A DNA stretch of 64,000 nucleotides from Planotetraspora phitsanulokensis. Lineage in GTDB: Bacteria > Actinomycetota > Actinomycetes > Streptosporangiales > Streptosporangiaceae. Shown in pieces: positions 8,736 through 17,251 of this stretch. The notes below the pieces were generated by a model. The model did no database searches. It was not told the DNA's origin and saw nothing but the letters and a program-made list of their open reading frames with translations. The stretch's first letter is position 1; every line of letters begins with the position of its first letter. The position numbers were made by a program, and so were the translations under genes. The DNA lies in NCBI RefSeq assembly GCF_016863295.1, contig NZ_BOOP01000043.1, positions 1 to 64,000 of the forward strand, in the 5' to 3' direction.

Positions 8736-8987
8736 ATGTATGTGTACGGAATCGCGACGAGCCAGGAGGAAGCCCTCTTCCTCCTCCTCACTGTTCTGTT
8801 CTGGGTGGCCGTCTTCGGTGGCGTCGGCGCCGCGCTCCATTCCAAGGCCAGGGATCGCCGGTCGAGGACGCCCGAGGACGTCCTCTTCCAGAAGTTCGTA
8901 GCCGGAGAGATCGACGACGACGAGTACCGCCACGATCGTGAGGTCCTGCGCGCCGTGCCCCACCTGTGCGGGCGCGACGGCTCGTGA
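8736..8987 (+). CDS. Small SHOCT-domain membrane protein
   Basis: 83 residues. A single hydrophobic helix (about residues 14-33, LFLLLTVLFWVAVFGGVGAA) is followed by a basic linker. The C-terminal SHOCT motif is TPEDVLFQKFVAGEIDDDEY followed by RHDREVLR. SHOCT domains occur at the ends of many small bacterial membrane proteins and are thought to mediate oligomerisation or binding; function here is unknown. The neighbour downstream is convergent. Confidence 0.8.
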   Translation: MYVYGIATSQEEALFLLLTVLFWVAVFGGVGAALHSKARDRRSRTPEDVLFQKFVAGEIDDDEYRHDREVLRAVPHLCGRDGS

Positions 8988-9005
8988 CCCATTCCGCCGC
9001 CGCCG

Positions 9006-9653
9006 TCACTCGGGCCAGGGCGAGTTCTGGATGACCTCGACGAAGTCGCCGCGCGTGAACCCGGGAACGAAATGCTGGAGGACGTCCGCCTTCACGTTCC
9101 CGAAGGTGGTCTCCGGCCGCGGCGCGATGCCCTCGGTGAACGCCTTGAGGATGCGCTGCTTGAACCGCGGCCGCGGGTGCAGCGCGACGATCTCGGACCG
9201 GCTGCGCTCGGGGATGTCGGCGTAGCCGATCCCCAGCACGTCGTACTCCACGCCGGCGGTGACCAGGGCGACCTCCGGCTCCATGAACTCCGGGATGCCG
9301 GGCGTCGTGTGCAGCGCGATCGCCGTCCACACCCGCCGGACGCTGTCCTCCGGAACACCCCGGCTCTGGAGGAAGCGGCGGGCCTCGTCGGCGCTGTCGA
9401 TCTCGAAACGGCGGCCGCTGTCGCGGAACTCCACGCCGAGACCCAGGTCGTGGAACATCGCCCCGATGTAGAGGAGTTCCGGGTCGAAGCTCAGCCCCCG
9501 GTTGCGCCCCTGCAGGCTGCCGAACCAGTAGACGCGGCGCGAGTGATGGTAGATCAGTTCGTCGGTGGTGTCGCGGACGAACTCGGTCGCCTCGGCGGCG
9601 AGCCTGGTGTCCGGTACGGCCACACCCGCGGCGATGTGCTCCATGAGCTGCAT
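9006..9653 (-). CDS. HD-domain protein (cyanamide hydratase-like)
   Basis: 215 residues from ATG 9653, with GAGGAG upstream. The HD metal-binding signature is visible: H36/H37 (IYHHSRRVYWFG), H68-D69 (AMFHDLGLG), and later IALHTTPGIPEFMEPEVALV with a downstream D. This resembles the HD branch that includes fungal cyanamide hydratase, metal-dependent hydrolases of small molecules. It is divergent from a GlxA-type regulator, which often controls such a gene. Substrate unknown. Confidence 0.85.
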   Translation of the reverse strand: MQLMEHIAAGVAVPDTRLAAEATEFVRDTTDELIYHHSRRVYWFGSLQGRNRGLSFDPELLYIGAMFHDLGLGVEFRDSGRRFEIDSADEARRFLQSRGVPEDSVRRVWTAIALHTTPGIPEFMEPEVALVTAGVEYDVLGIGYADIPERSRSEIVALHPRPRFKQRILKAFTEGIAPRPETTFGNVKADVLQHFVPGFTRGDFVEVIQNSPWPE

Positions 9654-9815
9654 TGGTCGAGACTCCTCTCTGGAGGGGGAGGCCGGTCCGGCCTCGGCCC
9701 GTGCTTCCACCCTGCCGACCCGCGGAAGCGCCCGGCCATGTCTTCCGGGACCTAAACCCCACACATGAGGACACGGCCTCAGGCAGGCGCGGAGCCTCCG
9801 CCGTACGCTGGGAAA

Positions 9816-10808
9816 ATGCACTACCGACACGGCGAACGCAGGCCGCACCGGGTGATCGTCTTCGCCTTCGACGGGGTGCGGCTGATGGACGTGGCCGCCC
9901 CGCTCGAGGTCTTCAGCACCGCCTCCGGCGGCTCCCACACCTACACCGTCGAGGTCTGCACCCCCGACGGTCGGGACGTCACCACCTCCACCGGCCTGCG
10001 CATCTCGGCCGACCTGCCGTACGCACGCGTGGATCACGTGGACACGCTCGTGGTGCCGGGCCCCGCCGATCTCGGCACGCTCGAGACGAGCCCCGTCCTC
10101 GTCGAGCAGGTGAGGCTGCTGGCGGGGAAGGCTCGGCGGGTGGCGGCGGTCTGCACGGGGGCGTTCGCCCTCGCGGCGGCGGGGCTCCTCAATGGACGCC
10201 GCGCCACGACGCACTGGGAGTACGCCGCGGACCTCGCCCGGCGCCATCCGGACGTCACCGTCACCGCGGACGCCATCTACGTGCAGGACGGGCCCATCCT
10301 CACCTCGGCGGGAGTCACCGCCGGCATCGATGTGTGCCTGGCCCTGGTGGAGCAGGACCAGGGACCGGAGGCGGCCCGCAAGGTCGCCCGTGACCTGGTC
10401 GTCTTCCTGCAGCGGCCAGGCGGCCAGTCACAGTTCTCCGTGGCCTCCCGCACGTCCGCGACGGGCCACCCGGTCCTGCGCCCGTTGCTCGACGCAATCG
10501 CGGCCGACCCCGCAGCCGACCACAGTCCGCGGGCCCTGGCGAGGAACGCCGGCGTGAGCCCCCGGCATCTGTCCCGGCTCTTCCGGGAGCAGGCGGACAC
10601 GACCCCCGCGGCCTACGTGGAGACCATGCGCCTGGAGGCCGCCCGGATCATGCTGGAGCGCGGCGTCAGCGTGACCGCGGCGGCGCGGCGCAGCGGGCTG
10701 GGCAGCGACGAGACCCTGCGGCGGGTCTTCGCCCGCCACCTGAGGACCACCCCGTCGGCGTACGCGGCCCGTTTCCGCACCACCGGCGCGGCGGCCGCCG
10801 GCGTCTGA
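9816..10808 (+). CDS. GlxA-family transcriptional regulator (DJ-1/PfpI plus AraC HTH)
   Basis: 330 residues from ATG 9816 (an in-frame ATG at 9765 would add 17 low-complexity residues). The N-terminal 190 residues form a DJ-1/PfpI domain with the nucleophile-elbow cysteine C113 in VAAVCTGAFALA. The C-terminal 100 residues form an AraC-type double HTH (SPRALARNAGVSPRHLSRLF, then SVTAAARRSGLGSDETLRRV). Such proteins sense a small ligand and activate neighbouring catabolic or detoxification genes. The likely target is the divergent HD-domain gene (162-bp gap). Confidence 0.93.
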   Translation: MHYRHGERRPHRVIVFAFDGVRLMDVAAPLEVFSTASGGSHTYTVEVCTPDGRDVTTSTGLRISADLPYARVDHVDTLVVPGPADLGTLETSPVLVEQVRLLAGKARRVAAVCTGAFALAAAGLLNGRRATTHWEYAADLARRHPDVTVTADAIYVQDGPILTSAGVTAGIDVCLALVEQDQGPEAARKVARDLVVFLQRPGGQSQFSVASRTSATGHPVLRPLLDAIAADPAADHSPRALARNAGVSPRHLSRLFREQADTTPAAYVETMRLEAARIMLERGVSVTAAARRSGLGSDETLRRVFARHLRTTPSAYAARFRTTGAAAAGV

Positions 10809-10812
10809 CCGG

Positions 10813-12327
10813 TCACCGCCCGGACGGATCCGTGGATTGGCTGACGAACAGGCGGATGAGGTACCCGTGGACGCGTGTCCGGGACGCCTGGCGGTAGTCG
10901 TCGTGCAGCGACCGCAGCTTGGCCACGTCCTGCGGTGTGCTCAGGCGGGAGTCCTTGATGCGGGAGCGCTGGATCGTCCACACACGGGACACGTCGTGCA
11001 GCGCCGCCGCGATCCTTTTCGCCGGGATCTCCTGGGAGATCAGAGCGCCCGTCTGGGCGGCGGTTCGGGTCAGGGCGACCTCGCGGACCGCGACGAAGTC
11101 CTCCGGGTAGGCATCGGCGACGATGCGGCGTCCCACCGGCAGGAACAGGACGGCGTCGCCCGGCCGGGCGTCCTCCCGAATCACGCGCGCCGCTCCTGCC
11201 GGGTCGTCGTTGCGGCTGGTGATCCGGCGGACGTCGGCCTGGGACGGCAGGGCCAGGACGGCGGTGACGCCGAGCAGCGCGCACGCGACGACGACGCCGG
11301 GAACGCGCCGCCCGCCCAGCCGCCCGCTCAGCCGTCCGGCGGCTGCGAGTCCCGCGCCGACCAGCCATGCCAGCCCGACGACGGCGTAGAGGACGTAACG
11401 GTCCTGGTAGAAGGGCTTGATCTGGGAGACCGCCAGCAGCGCCGCGGGCGGCAGGACCGCCAGGGGAGCCGCCACGGCGAGCAGCGGAAGGCGCGGAGCA
11501 GCCTGCGCGGCGTCCTCGGCGCAGCGGCCCGGCAGGAAGGCGAGCACGACCAGCCCGGCGGTGACCACGAGCAGCGCACCCGTGCCGGCCAGACGGGTCA
11601 CCAGCTCTCCCACGGCCTCCCAGCCGGGTCTCGTGAGCCAGCCGACCTGTCCCTGCTGCGCGCTGCTCACCCAGACGAGGGGGGCGACGGGAACCAGGCC
11701 GGCGGCGCAGGCCGCGACCCACCGGAGCAGCGCCGCCCTGCCGGCCCGGCTCACGAGAAGCGTCACGGCATGGGCGAGCAGAGCGAAGACGGCGAAGACG
11801 TTGAGCAGGCACCCCACGGCGACGGCCGTGCCGTACAGCACCCACCAGCGAGGACGCGGCTCGGACACCGCGCGCGCCAGGAACAGGGTGGCGAGCACGA
11901 CGGCCGCGGTGACCAGCGCGTATGACCTCCCCTCCTGGGCGTAGTAGCTCACCACCGGGGTGGTCGCGTAGGCCAGGCCGGCGAACAGGCCCGTCCAGGA
12001 CGACGCCGTGTGCTCCGCGACGGCGGCCACCCCGGCCGCCGCGACGCACGTGGCGAGCACCGACGGCAGCCGCAGCACGACCTCGCCGAGATCGGGGCCG
12101 CTCACCAGGGCGAGGAGCGGATGGAGCATCAGGTAGTAGAGGCCGTGGACCGCGTCGATCTGGCCGAGCGTGTCCCACAGAGCCGGCAGCGAGCGGCGCG
12201 CGACGGTGAACGACGTCGCCTCGTCATGCCACATCGACCCGCGGTCGACTCCCCAGACGCCCGCGACCAGCGCGGCGACCGCCGGTATGACGACGGCGGG
12301 GCGGCCGCGCGACATGCCGATGCTCAT
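10813..12327 (-). CDS. GT39-like integral membrane glycosyltransferase
   Basis: 504 residues with at least ten hydrophobic helices and the first-loop acidic motif MWHDEATS (about residues 32-39). This corresponds to the catalytic Asp-Glu region of GT-C glycosyltransferases (PMT_2/GT39 group). The soluble C-terminal part contains PAKRIAAALHDVSRVWTIQR. Such enzymes transfer sugars from polyprenyl-phosphate donors on the outer membrane face. Acceptor unknown. It is convergent with the GlxA gene, with stop codons only a few bases apart. Confidence 0.85.
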   Translation of the reverse strand: MSIGMSRGRPAVVIPAVAALVAGVWGVDRGSMWHDEATSFTVARRSLPALWDTLGQIDAVHGLYYLMLHPLLALVSGPDLGEVVLRLPSVLATCVAAAGVAAVAEHTASSWTGLFAGLAYATTPVVSYYAQEGRSYALVTAAVVLATLFLARAVSEPRPRWWVLYGTAVAVGCLLNVFAVFALLAHAVTLLVSRAGRAALLRWVAACAAGLVPVAPLVWVSSAQQGQVGWLTRPGWEAVGELVTRLAGTGALLVVTAGLVVLAFLPGRCAEDAAQAAPRLPLLAVAAPLAVLPPAALLAVSQIKPFYQDRYVLYAVVGLAWLVGAGLAAAGRLSGRLGGRRVPGVVVACALLGVTAVLALPSQADVRRITSRNDDPAGAARVIREDARPGDAVLFLPVGRRIVADAYPEDFVAVREVALTRTAAQTGALISQEIPAKRIAAALHDVSRVWTIQRSRIKDSRLSTPQDVAKLRSLHDDYRQASRTRVHGYLIRLFVSQSTDPSGR

Positions 12328-12663
12328 GAATCCCCCCGTTCGGAGCCCGGCCCCCGGTGCGGACCACGGCGACGGCTTGCTGCCGCGGCCCGTCCGGCTC
12401 GCCTCCGGCGGATGCCCTCTCCTGTGGCGCTGTCCTCAGCTCTCCCGTCTCAGCTTTCCCGATAGTCGTCGTATCGGCCCCGTGAACAGGTCTTTCTGTT
12501 CGGAGCGGTGAGGCCGTCGCCGGTTCGGGGAAGGGGAAATCAAGCGTTTCGTCTCACATATCCGGCCGGATCGGCCGCGGTGATCTCGGCGTCCGGTGGG
12601 AACACCCCGCGAACGCGGGGTGCTGAGACTCAGGAGACGACGCCTGCACGAGGAGCACCAGCC
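12328..12663. other. Intergenic region with a short perfect hairpin
   Basis: 336 bp between divergent genes. No supported gene was found. It includes an 8-bp perfect stem with loop GAAC (12603-12622), about 40 bp before the DUF427 start. The hairpin may act in the leader or be a weak terminator. Confidence 0.45.
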
Positions 12664-13047
12664 ATGACCGCCAGAGAAGTCAAGATTCCCGGCGCCGATC
12701 ATCCGATCACGATCGAGCCGAGCACCGACGAGATCGTCGTCACCGTCGCGGGAAAGGTCGTCGCCTCCACGCGTGACGCGCTGGTCCTACGGGAGGCGAA
12801 CCTTCCGCCGGTGAACTACATCCCGGTCAAGGACGTCGACGTCGACCTGCTGGAGCGGACCGACCACGCGACCTACTGCCCGTACAAGGGGTGGTGCGGC
12901 TACTACAGCATCCCCGCCGGCGGCGACAGGTCGGTCGACGCCGTGTGGCGTTACGACGAGCCGTACGACGGGGTGGCCGAGATCAAGGACCACGTCGCGT
13001 TCTATCCGGACCGGGTCGACTCGATCACGGTCCGGCCCACGGCCTGA
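12664..13047 (+). CDS. DUF427 domain-containing protein
   Basis: 127 residues from ATG 12664, preceded by GAGGAG. The sequence shows the DUF427 signatures: VVASTRDALVLREANLPPVN, YIPVKDVDV, THATYCPYKG-like DHATYCPYKGWCGYYSI and VAWRYDEP-like AVWRYDEPYDGVAEIKDHVA, ending FYPDRVDSITV. DUF427 proteins are small beta-rich proteins found widely in actinomycetes and fungi, without an established biochemical function. A hairpin terminator follows. Confidence 0.92.
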   Translation: MTAREVKIPGADHPITIEPSTDEIVVTVAGKVVASTRDALVLREANLPPVNYIPVKDVDVDLLERTDHATYCPYKGWCGYYSIPAGGDRSVDAVWRYDEPYDGVAEIKDHVAFYPDRVDSITVRPTA

Positions 13048-13060
13048 GCCGGCTCGCCGG

Positions 13061-13088
13061 AAGGGGCGCGGCGAACGCCGCGTCCCTT
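13061..13088. terminator. Hairpin terminator between convergent genes
   Basis: AAGGGGCGCGGCG pairs with CGCCGCGTCCCTT across a two-base turn. It lies between the DUF427 gene and the convergent sigma factor gene and could serve both. Confidence 0.6.
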
Positions 13089-13107
13089 TCCGTGAGCCCG
13101 GGGCCGT

Positions 13108-13989
13108 TCAGTGGACTCCGGTGAGCTTGTCGGGATTGGTGATGGTGTAGATGCCGCGGATCCGGTCGCCTTCCGGCGCCAGGTCGACGACGATGACGGC
13201 GAAGGGCGATCCCTCCACGAACACCACCGCCGAGAGGTCGCCGTTGACCGGCTGGAAGCGGATGTCCAGCCCCTCCAGCGGCCTGGCGGTCCGGGCGACG
13301 AGCAGCCGGGCGACCTTGTCGCGGCCGTGGATCGGACGCGGCCCCGCCGCCGTCGCCTTGCCGCCCCCGTCGGTCCACAGGGTCACCTCGGGGGCGAGGA
13401 TCTCCAGCAGGGAGTCGAGGTCGCCGCCGAACGCCGCGGCCACGAACCGCTCGGTCACCTGGCGTTGCGTCCGCCGGTCGACCTGGTAACGGGGCCGCCG
13501 CGCCCGCACGTGTTCCCGGGCCCGGTGGGCGAGCTGGCGGATCGCCGAGGGGCTGCGGCCGAGCGTCTCCGCGATCTCCGTGTGCGCGTAGCCGAACACC
13601 TCGTGCAGGACGAAGACCGCGCGTTCCAGCGGCGTGAGCGTCTCCAGCACCACCAGGAGCGCCATCGACACCGACTCCGACCGCAGCGCCTCGTCGGCGG
13701 TGTCGCCGGAGGTCAGGAGGGGTTCCGGCAACCACGGGCCGACGTACGTCTCACGGCTGCGGCTGAGCGCGGTCTGCCGGGCCAGGGCCTGGTTGACCGC
13801 GATCCGCACGAGATAGGCGCGCGGGTGCCCGATGTCCTCCTGGTTCCGCGACGCCCACGACAACCAGGTCTCCTGGAGCACGTCCTCGGTGTCGGCGACG
13901 CTGCCGAGCATGTTGTAGACGATGGAGAACAGCAGCTCACGATGGTCGGCGAACACGCGTGTCACACCGTCGGCCGAGATCCCGGGCAT
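13108..13989 (-). CDS. sigJ: ECF41-type RNA polymerase sigma factor (SigJ-like)
   Basis: 293 residues. Sigma region 2 (HRELLFSIVYNMLGSVADTE, DVLQETWLSW) and region 4 (VFVLHEVFGYAHTEIAETLG) are followed by a C-terminal SnoaL-like extension (about residues 185-293) with the DGGGK motif typical of the ECF41 group. In this group the extension replaces a separate anti-sigma factor and tunes activity. It is divergent from a dehalogenase/NmrA/peroxiredoxin operon. Both directions have a TGTCACA element, so it probably activates itself and that operon. Confidence 0.92.
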   Translation of the reverse strand: MPGISADGVTRVFADHRELLFSIVYNMLGSVADTEDVLQETWLSWASRNQEDIGHPRAYLVRIAVNQALARQTALSRSRETYVGPWLPEPLLTSGDTADEALRSESVSMALLVVLETLTPLERAVFVLHEVFGYAHTEIAETLGRSPSAIRQLAHRAREHVRARRPRYQVDRRTQRQVTERFVAAAFGGDLDSLLEILAPEVTLWTDGGGKATAAGPRPIHGRDKVARLLVARTARPLEGLDIRFQPVNGDLSAVVFVEGSPFAVIVVDLAPEGDRIRGIYTITNPDKLTGVH

Positions 13990-14017
13990 CGCGGGCCTCC
14001 TCTCTTGTCCGGATGCC

Positions 14018-14051
14018 TCCTAAGAGTGGTCCGCGCCCGTCCGGTGTGACA
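14018..14051 (-). promoter_or_regulatory. ECF41-type promoter of the sigma factor gene
   Basis: On the minus strand TGTCACA (14051-14045) is followed after exactly 18 bp by CTCTTAGGA (14026-14018). TGTCACA is the known -35 element for ECF41 sigma factors. The same arrangement occurs on the other strand for the divergent operon. The published -10 is CGTC-like, so the downstream block here is a variant seen in both copies. Confidence 0.7.
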
Positions 14052-14093
14052 TCCGCCCGCCGATTGTGACCCGGATCTCACCCTCGGCGCCGA

Positions 14094-14127
14094 TGTCACA
14101 CTCCGGCGGCCCACGGCTCTCTCAGGA
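14094..14127 (+). promoter_or_regulatory. ECF41-type promoter of the dehalogenase operon
   Basis: TGTCACA (14094-14100), an 18-bp spacer, then CTCTCAGGA (14119-14127). Spacing is identical to the sigma-gene promoter, and the second block differs by one base. A third related half-site (TGTGACC, 14065-14071) lies between the two. This suggests the sigma factor reads both directions. Confidence 0.7.
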
Positions 14128-14183
14128 TGCGACCCGCCCGCCGCGGACGATGCGGCGGGCCGACCAGGAGAGCGAGACGCATC

Positions 14184-15176
14184 GTGACTGTGAACACTCC
14201 GGAGGGCCGTGCCGCCGCTTCCTCGGCGCCGCCGCGGAGCATGGAGGTGCTGCGGACGCCGGACGCGCGGTTCGAGGGGCTGCCCGGCTACGCGTTCGAG
14301 CCGCACTACGTCGAGATCGACGCGGGCGACGGCGCCGGAACCCGGCTGCGCGTGCACTATCTGGACGAACGTCCGGACGACACGGCGGAGGCCTCGGGAG
14401 AGACGATCCTGTTGTTGCACGGAGAGCCGACCTGGAGTTACCTCTACCGGAACGTCATACCGCCGCTCGTGGCGGCGGGACACCGCTGCGTCGCCCCCGA
14501 CCTCGTGGGGTTCGGCCGTTCCGACAAGCCGGCGTCCCCCTTCGCGTACACCTACCAGAGCCACGTCGACTGGCTGCGGGAGACCGTCTTCGGCCGGCTC
14601 GACCTGCGGGACGTGACCATGGTGTGCCACGACTGGGGCGGCCTGCTCGGGCTGCGGCTGCTGGCCGAGCACCCGGACCGGTTCCGCCGCGTGGTGGCGA
14701 CCAACACCGTCCTGCACACGGGCGACCAGGGGGACATGGGCCCCTTCTACACGCAGTGGCTGCAGTTCAGCCAGCGCGCCCACCCGTTCGAGCCCGGAGC
14801 GGTCGTCGAAAGGGGCACGGTCACCGATCTCGACCCGGCGGTGCGCGCCGCCTACGACGCGCCGTTCCCCGACGAGGCCCATCTCCAGGGCGTACGCCGG
14901 TTCCCCCTGCTCATCCCCATCTCGGCCGACGACGAGGCCGCCCCGGCGAACCGTAAGGCGTGGGAGGTGCTGGAGACCCTGCGGATCCCGTTCCTGTGCG
15001 CGTTCAGCGACCGGGACCACGTGCTCGGCGACGCGCACACGCCGATGCGCGAGCGCATCCCCGGCGCCCAGGGGCAGCCGCACACGACCATCACGAACGC
15101 CGGCCACTTCTTGCAGGAAGACCAGGGCCCCCGGCTCGCGGCGGTCATCGACGACTTCGTCCGCACCGCCCGTTGA
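14184..15176 (+). CDS. Haloalkane dehalogenase-like alpha/beta hydrolase
   Basis: 330 residues from GTG 14184 with GGAGAG upstream; the in-frame ATG at 14127 overlaps the promoter. It shows the HLD-I (DhlA/DhmA-like) features: LLLHGEPTWSYLYRNVIPPL with E81 and W84, nucleophile aspartate D150 in VCHDWGGLLG, a catalytic acid near AFSDRDHVLGD, and histidine in TNAGHFLQED. Such enzymes hydrolyse carbon-halogen bonds in the cytoplasm, but related hydrolases act on other substrates. First gene of an operon, 28 bp before the NmrA-like gene, under the putative ECF41 promoter. Confidence 0.88.
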   Translation: MTVNTPEGRAAASSAPPRSMEVLRTPDARFEGLPGYAFEPHYVEIDAGDGAGTRLRVHYLDERPDDTAEASGETILLLHGEPTWSYLYRNVIPPLVAAGHRCVAPDLVGFGRSDKPASPFAYTYQSHVDWLRETVFGRLDLRDVTMVCHDWGGLLGLRLLAEHPDRFRRVVATNTVLHTGDQGDMGPFYTQWLQFSQRAHPFEPGAVVERGTVTDLDPAVRAAYDAPFPDEAHLQGVRRFPLLIPISADDEAAPANRKAWEVLETLRIPFLCAFSDRDHVLGDAHTPMRERIPGAQGQPHTTITNAGHFLQEDQGPRLAAVIDDFVRTAR

Positions 15177-15204
15177 GCCGGCACCGAGCGAAGGGAGCAT
15201 CGAC

Positions 15205-16110
15205 ATGACCGTTCTCGTCACCGGAGCCACCGGGACCGTGGGCGCCCACGTCGTCCGTCATCTGCTGCGGGCGGGCAGAAAGGTACGGGCGCTGACCCGC
15301 GACCCCGCCTCCGCCCACCTGCCGGAGGGCGTGGAGGTGATCGCCGGCGACCTCACCGACGCAACCACGCTGGCGCCGGCCTTCGACGGCGTCACCGCCG
15401 CCCATCTGATCAATTTCGGCAGGGGATACCGGCCCCTGAGAAACGGGCAGGAGATCGTCGACCTCGCGCTGCGGGCCGGAGTGCGCGCCGTCACCGTCCT
15501 CGGCGGCTGGGAGACGGGCAGCCTGGAGCCTGCCGTACAGGCCGGCGACCTGAGATGGACCCTCCTGCGGCCGGTGGAGTTCATGGCCAACACGCTGGCC
15601 GACTGGGGCGAGTCGCTGCGGACCACCGGCGTCGTCCGCGAGCCGTACGGCGACAGGAAGAGCCCCCCGATCCACGAGTCCGACATCGGTGCGGTAGCGG
15701 CGGCCGTGCTCACCCAGGACGGCCACGCGGGGCAGGCCTACCACCTCACCGGGCCGGAGGTGGTGACTCCCCGCGACAAGGTCCGCATGCTCGCCGAGGC
15801 GACCGGCCGTGACCTGCGATTCGAGGAGCTCACGCCCGGCCGGACGCGGCAGGAGTGGGTCACCGAGGGCGGCCGGCCGGAACGGCTCCTCTTCCGGGCG
15901 TTCCCTCCCGGACTGGGTGACGCGGAGCTCGTGGAGATGCTCCTGCGGCTGTACGGCACGCCCAACGAACTCGGCACCACCGTCACCGACGCCGTGGAGA
16001 AGGTCACCGGCCGGCCGGCGCGCACGTTCGCCGAGTGGGCGGCCGAGCACGCGGGCGCGTTCCGGCCCGGATCCGCGGAACGACCGGAAGCAGATCGGAA
16101 GGTCTCATGA
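15205..16110 (+). CDS. NmrA-family NAD(P)-binding protein
   Basis: 301 residues. The N-terminal VLVTGATGTVGAHVVRHLL is a Rossmann motif of the atypical SDR/NmrA group. There is no classical YxxxK active site, but LLRPVEFMANTLADW is typical for the NmrA/HSCARG-like subgroup (about residue 118). This class includes quinone oxidoreductases and NADP(H) redox sensors. ECF41 sigma factors are commonly linked to oxidoreductase or epimerase genes of this kind. The stop overlaps the next start (ATGA), indicating translational coupling. Confidence 0.88.
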   Translation: MTVLVTGATGTVGAHVVRHLLRAGRKVRALTRDPASAHLPEGVEVIAGDLTDATTLAPAFDGVTAAHLINFGRGYRPLRNGQEIVDLALRAGVRAVTVLGGWETGSLEPAVQAGDLRWTLLRPVEFMANTLADWGESLRTTGVVREPYGDRKSPPIHESDIGAVAAAVLTQDGHAGQAYHLTGPEVVTPRDKVRMLAEATGRDLRFEELTPGRTRQEWVTEGGRPERLLFRAFPPGLGDAELVEMLLRLYGTPNELGTTVTDAVEKVTGRPARTFAEWAAEHAGAFRPGSAERPEADRKVS

Positions 16111-16694
16111 GCACCTCATCGAAGCCCGTCCCCGGAAGGGCGCACCGCTACGCGCCGGGTGACCTGGTCGCCCCCCGCGAGCTGACGTCGATCCGGGCGG
16201 AGCGGGTCCTCCTGCCCGACCCCGGGTCCCTCGTCCACCTGCAGTTCCGGCGCTACGCCGGATGCCCCATCTGCAACGTCCACCTGCGGTCCGTGGCCCG
16301 GCGCCACGACGAGATCGCCGCCGCGGGGATCCGGGAGATCGCGGTGTTCCACTCTCCCGCGGAGGACATGCTGTCCCACCAGGGCGAGCTCCCCTTCGCC
16401 GCCGTCGCGGACCCGGACAGGAAGCTCTACGCCGAGTTCGGCGTGGAGGCGTCCCCCCGGGCCGTGCTGCATCCGCGGGCCTGGACGGCCCCGCTGAGGC
16501 CGGGGACCTACTCCGTCGTCATCCGGGGCATACGCGCCGGGGGGACGCCGTTCTCGACCGGGGGCCAGACCGTCCTCGGCCTGCCGGCGGACTTCCTCAT
16601 CGCCCCTGACGGAAGGGTGCTGGCCGCCAAGTACGGCAGGCACGCGGGTGACCAGTGGTCGGTCGACGAACTGCTGCGCCTGTCCGGGCGGTGA
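16107..16694 (+). CDS. Peroxiredoxin-like thioredoxin-fold protein
   Basis: 195 residues. A thioredoxin fold of the AhpC/TSA PRX-like group with C53 and C56 in RRYAGCPICNVHLRSV, then AVFHSPAEDM and FAAVADPDRKLYAEFGV. It ends with DFLIAPDGRVLAAKYGRHA. The CPIC pair suggests a thiol peroxidase or thiol-disulfide role. It is the third gene of the ECF41-linked operon with a 4-bp overlap, consistent with a response to oxidative or electrophile stress. Confidence 0.88.
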   Translation: MSTSSKPVPGRAHRYAPGDLVAPRELTSIRAERVLLPDPGSLVHLQFRRYAGCPICNVHLRSVARRHDEIAAAGIREIAVFHSPAEDMLSHQGELPFAAVADPDRKLYAEFGVEASPRAVLHPRAWTAPLRPGTYSVVIRGIRAGGTPFSTGGQTVLGLPADFLIAPDGRVLAAKYGRHAGDQWSVDELLRLSGR

Positions 16695-16799
16695 GCGCTG
16701 ACCGCGTGCGGCTGGGATGATCGCCGAGTGGCCGGGCGTTGCCCGGCACAGGGACCCGGGCGTGCCCGCGCCGGGACCTGCCACGCGAACGGAGCGACC

Positions 16800-17225
16800 G
16801 TGACACACGACGACGAACTCTTCCTCCGCCGGGCCATCGAGCTCGCCGCCATGTCACGGGCGTCGGGAGACGCGCCGTTCGGGTCGCTGCTGGTCGGCCC
16901 GGACGGCGCCGTCCTCGCCGAAGACCACAACACGGTCCTCACCGACCGCGACATCTCCGCTCATCCCGAGCTCAAGCTGGCCAGGTGGGCGGCCAGGGAG
17001 CTGGACCCCGACACCGCGGCCGCCACCACCATGTACACGAGCTGCCAGCCGTGCGGCATGTGCGCGGGCGCCATCGAGCGGTCCGGTCTCGGCCGCGTCG
17101 TGTACGCGTTGTCCAGTGAACAGCTCACCGGCCTCAAGCCGCCTGCGGCCGGCGCCGGCGTGCGCCAGGACGGTCCCGCGCTGTACGACGAGGCGCGGGT
17201 CCCCGTCGAGGGCTACTACATCTGA
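16800..17225 (+). CDS. Nucleoside/cytidine deaminase-like zinc protein
   Basis: 141 residues from GTG 16800. The zinc site of the cytidine/guanine deaminase superfamily is seen as H55-P56-E57 in SAHPELKLARWA and C85/C88 in SCQPCGMCAGAI. HPE replaces the usual HAE, keeping the zinc ligand and catalytic glutamate. The N-terminal DAPFGSLLVGPDGAVLAE is typical for guanine/nucleoside deaminases. The 105-bp gap from the preceding gene leaves membership in the ECF41 operon open. Confidence 0.88.
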   Translation: MTHDDELFLRRAIELAAMSRASGDAPFGSLLVGPDGAVLAEDHNTVLTDRDISAHPELKLARWAARELDPDTAAATTMYTSCQPCGMCAGAIERSGLGRVVYALSSEQLTGLKPPAAGAGVRQDGPALYDEARVPVEGYYI

Positions 17226-17251
17226 CCCACGGGCGGCCCTTCGCGGAGCGG

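Noticed and set aside
12603-12622. Hairpin CACCCCGC-GAAC-GCGGGGTG resembles a type I-E CRISPR repeat core
   Set aside because: Only one copy exists, with no spacers, no second repeat within 1 kb and no cas gene in the window.
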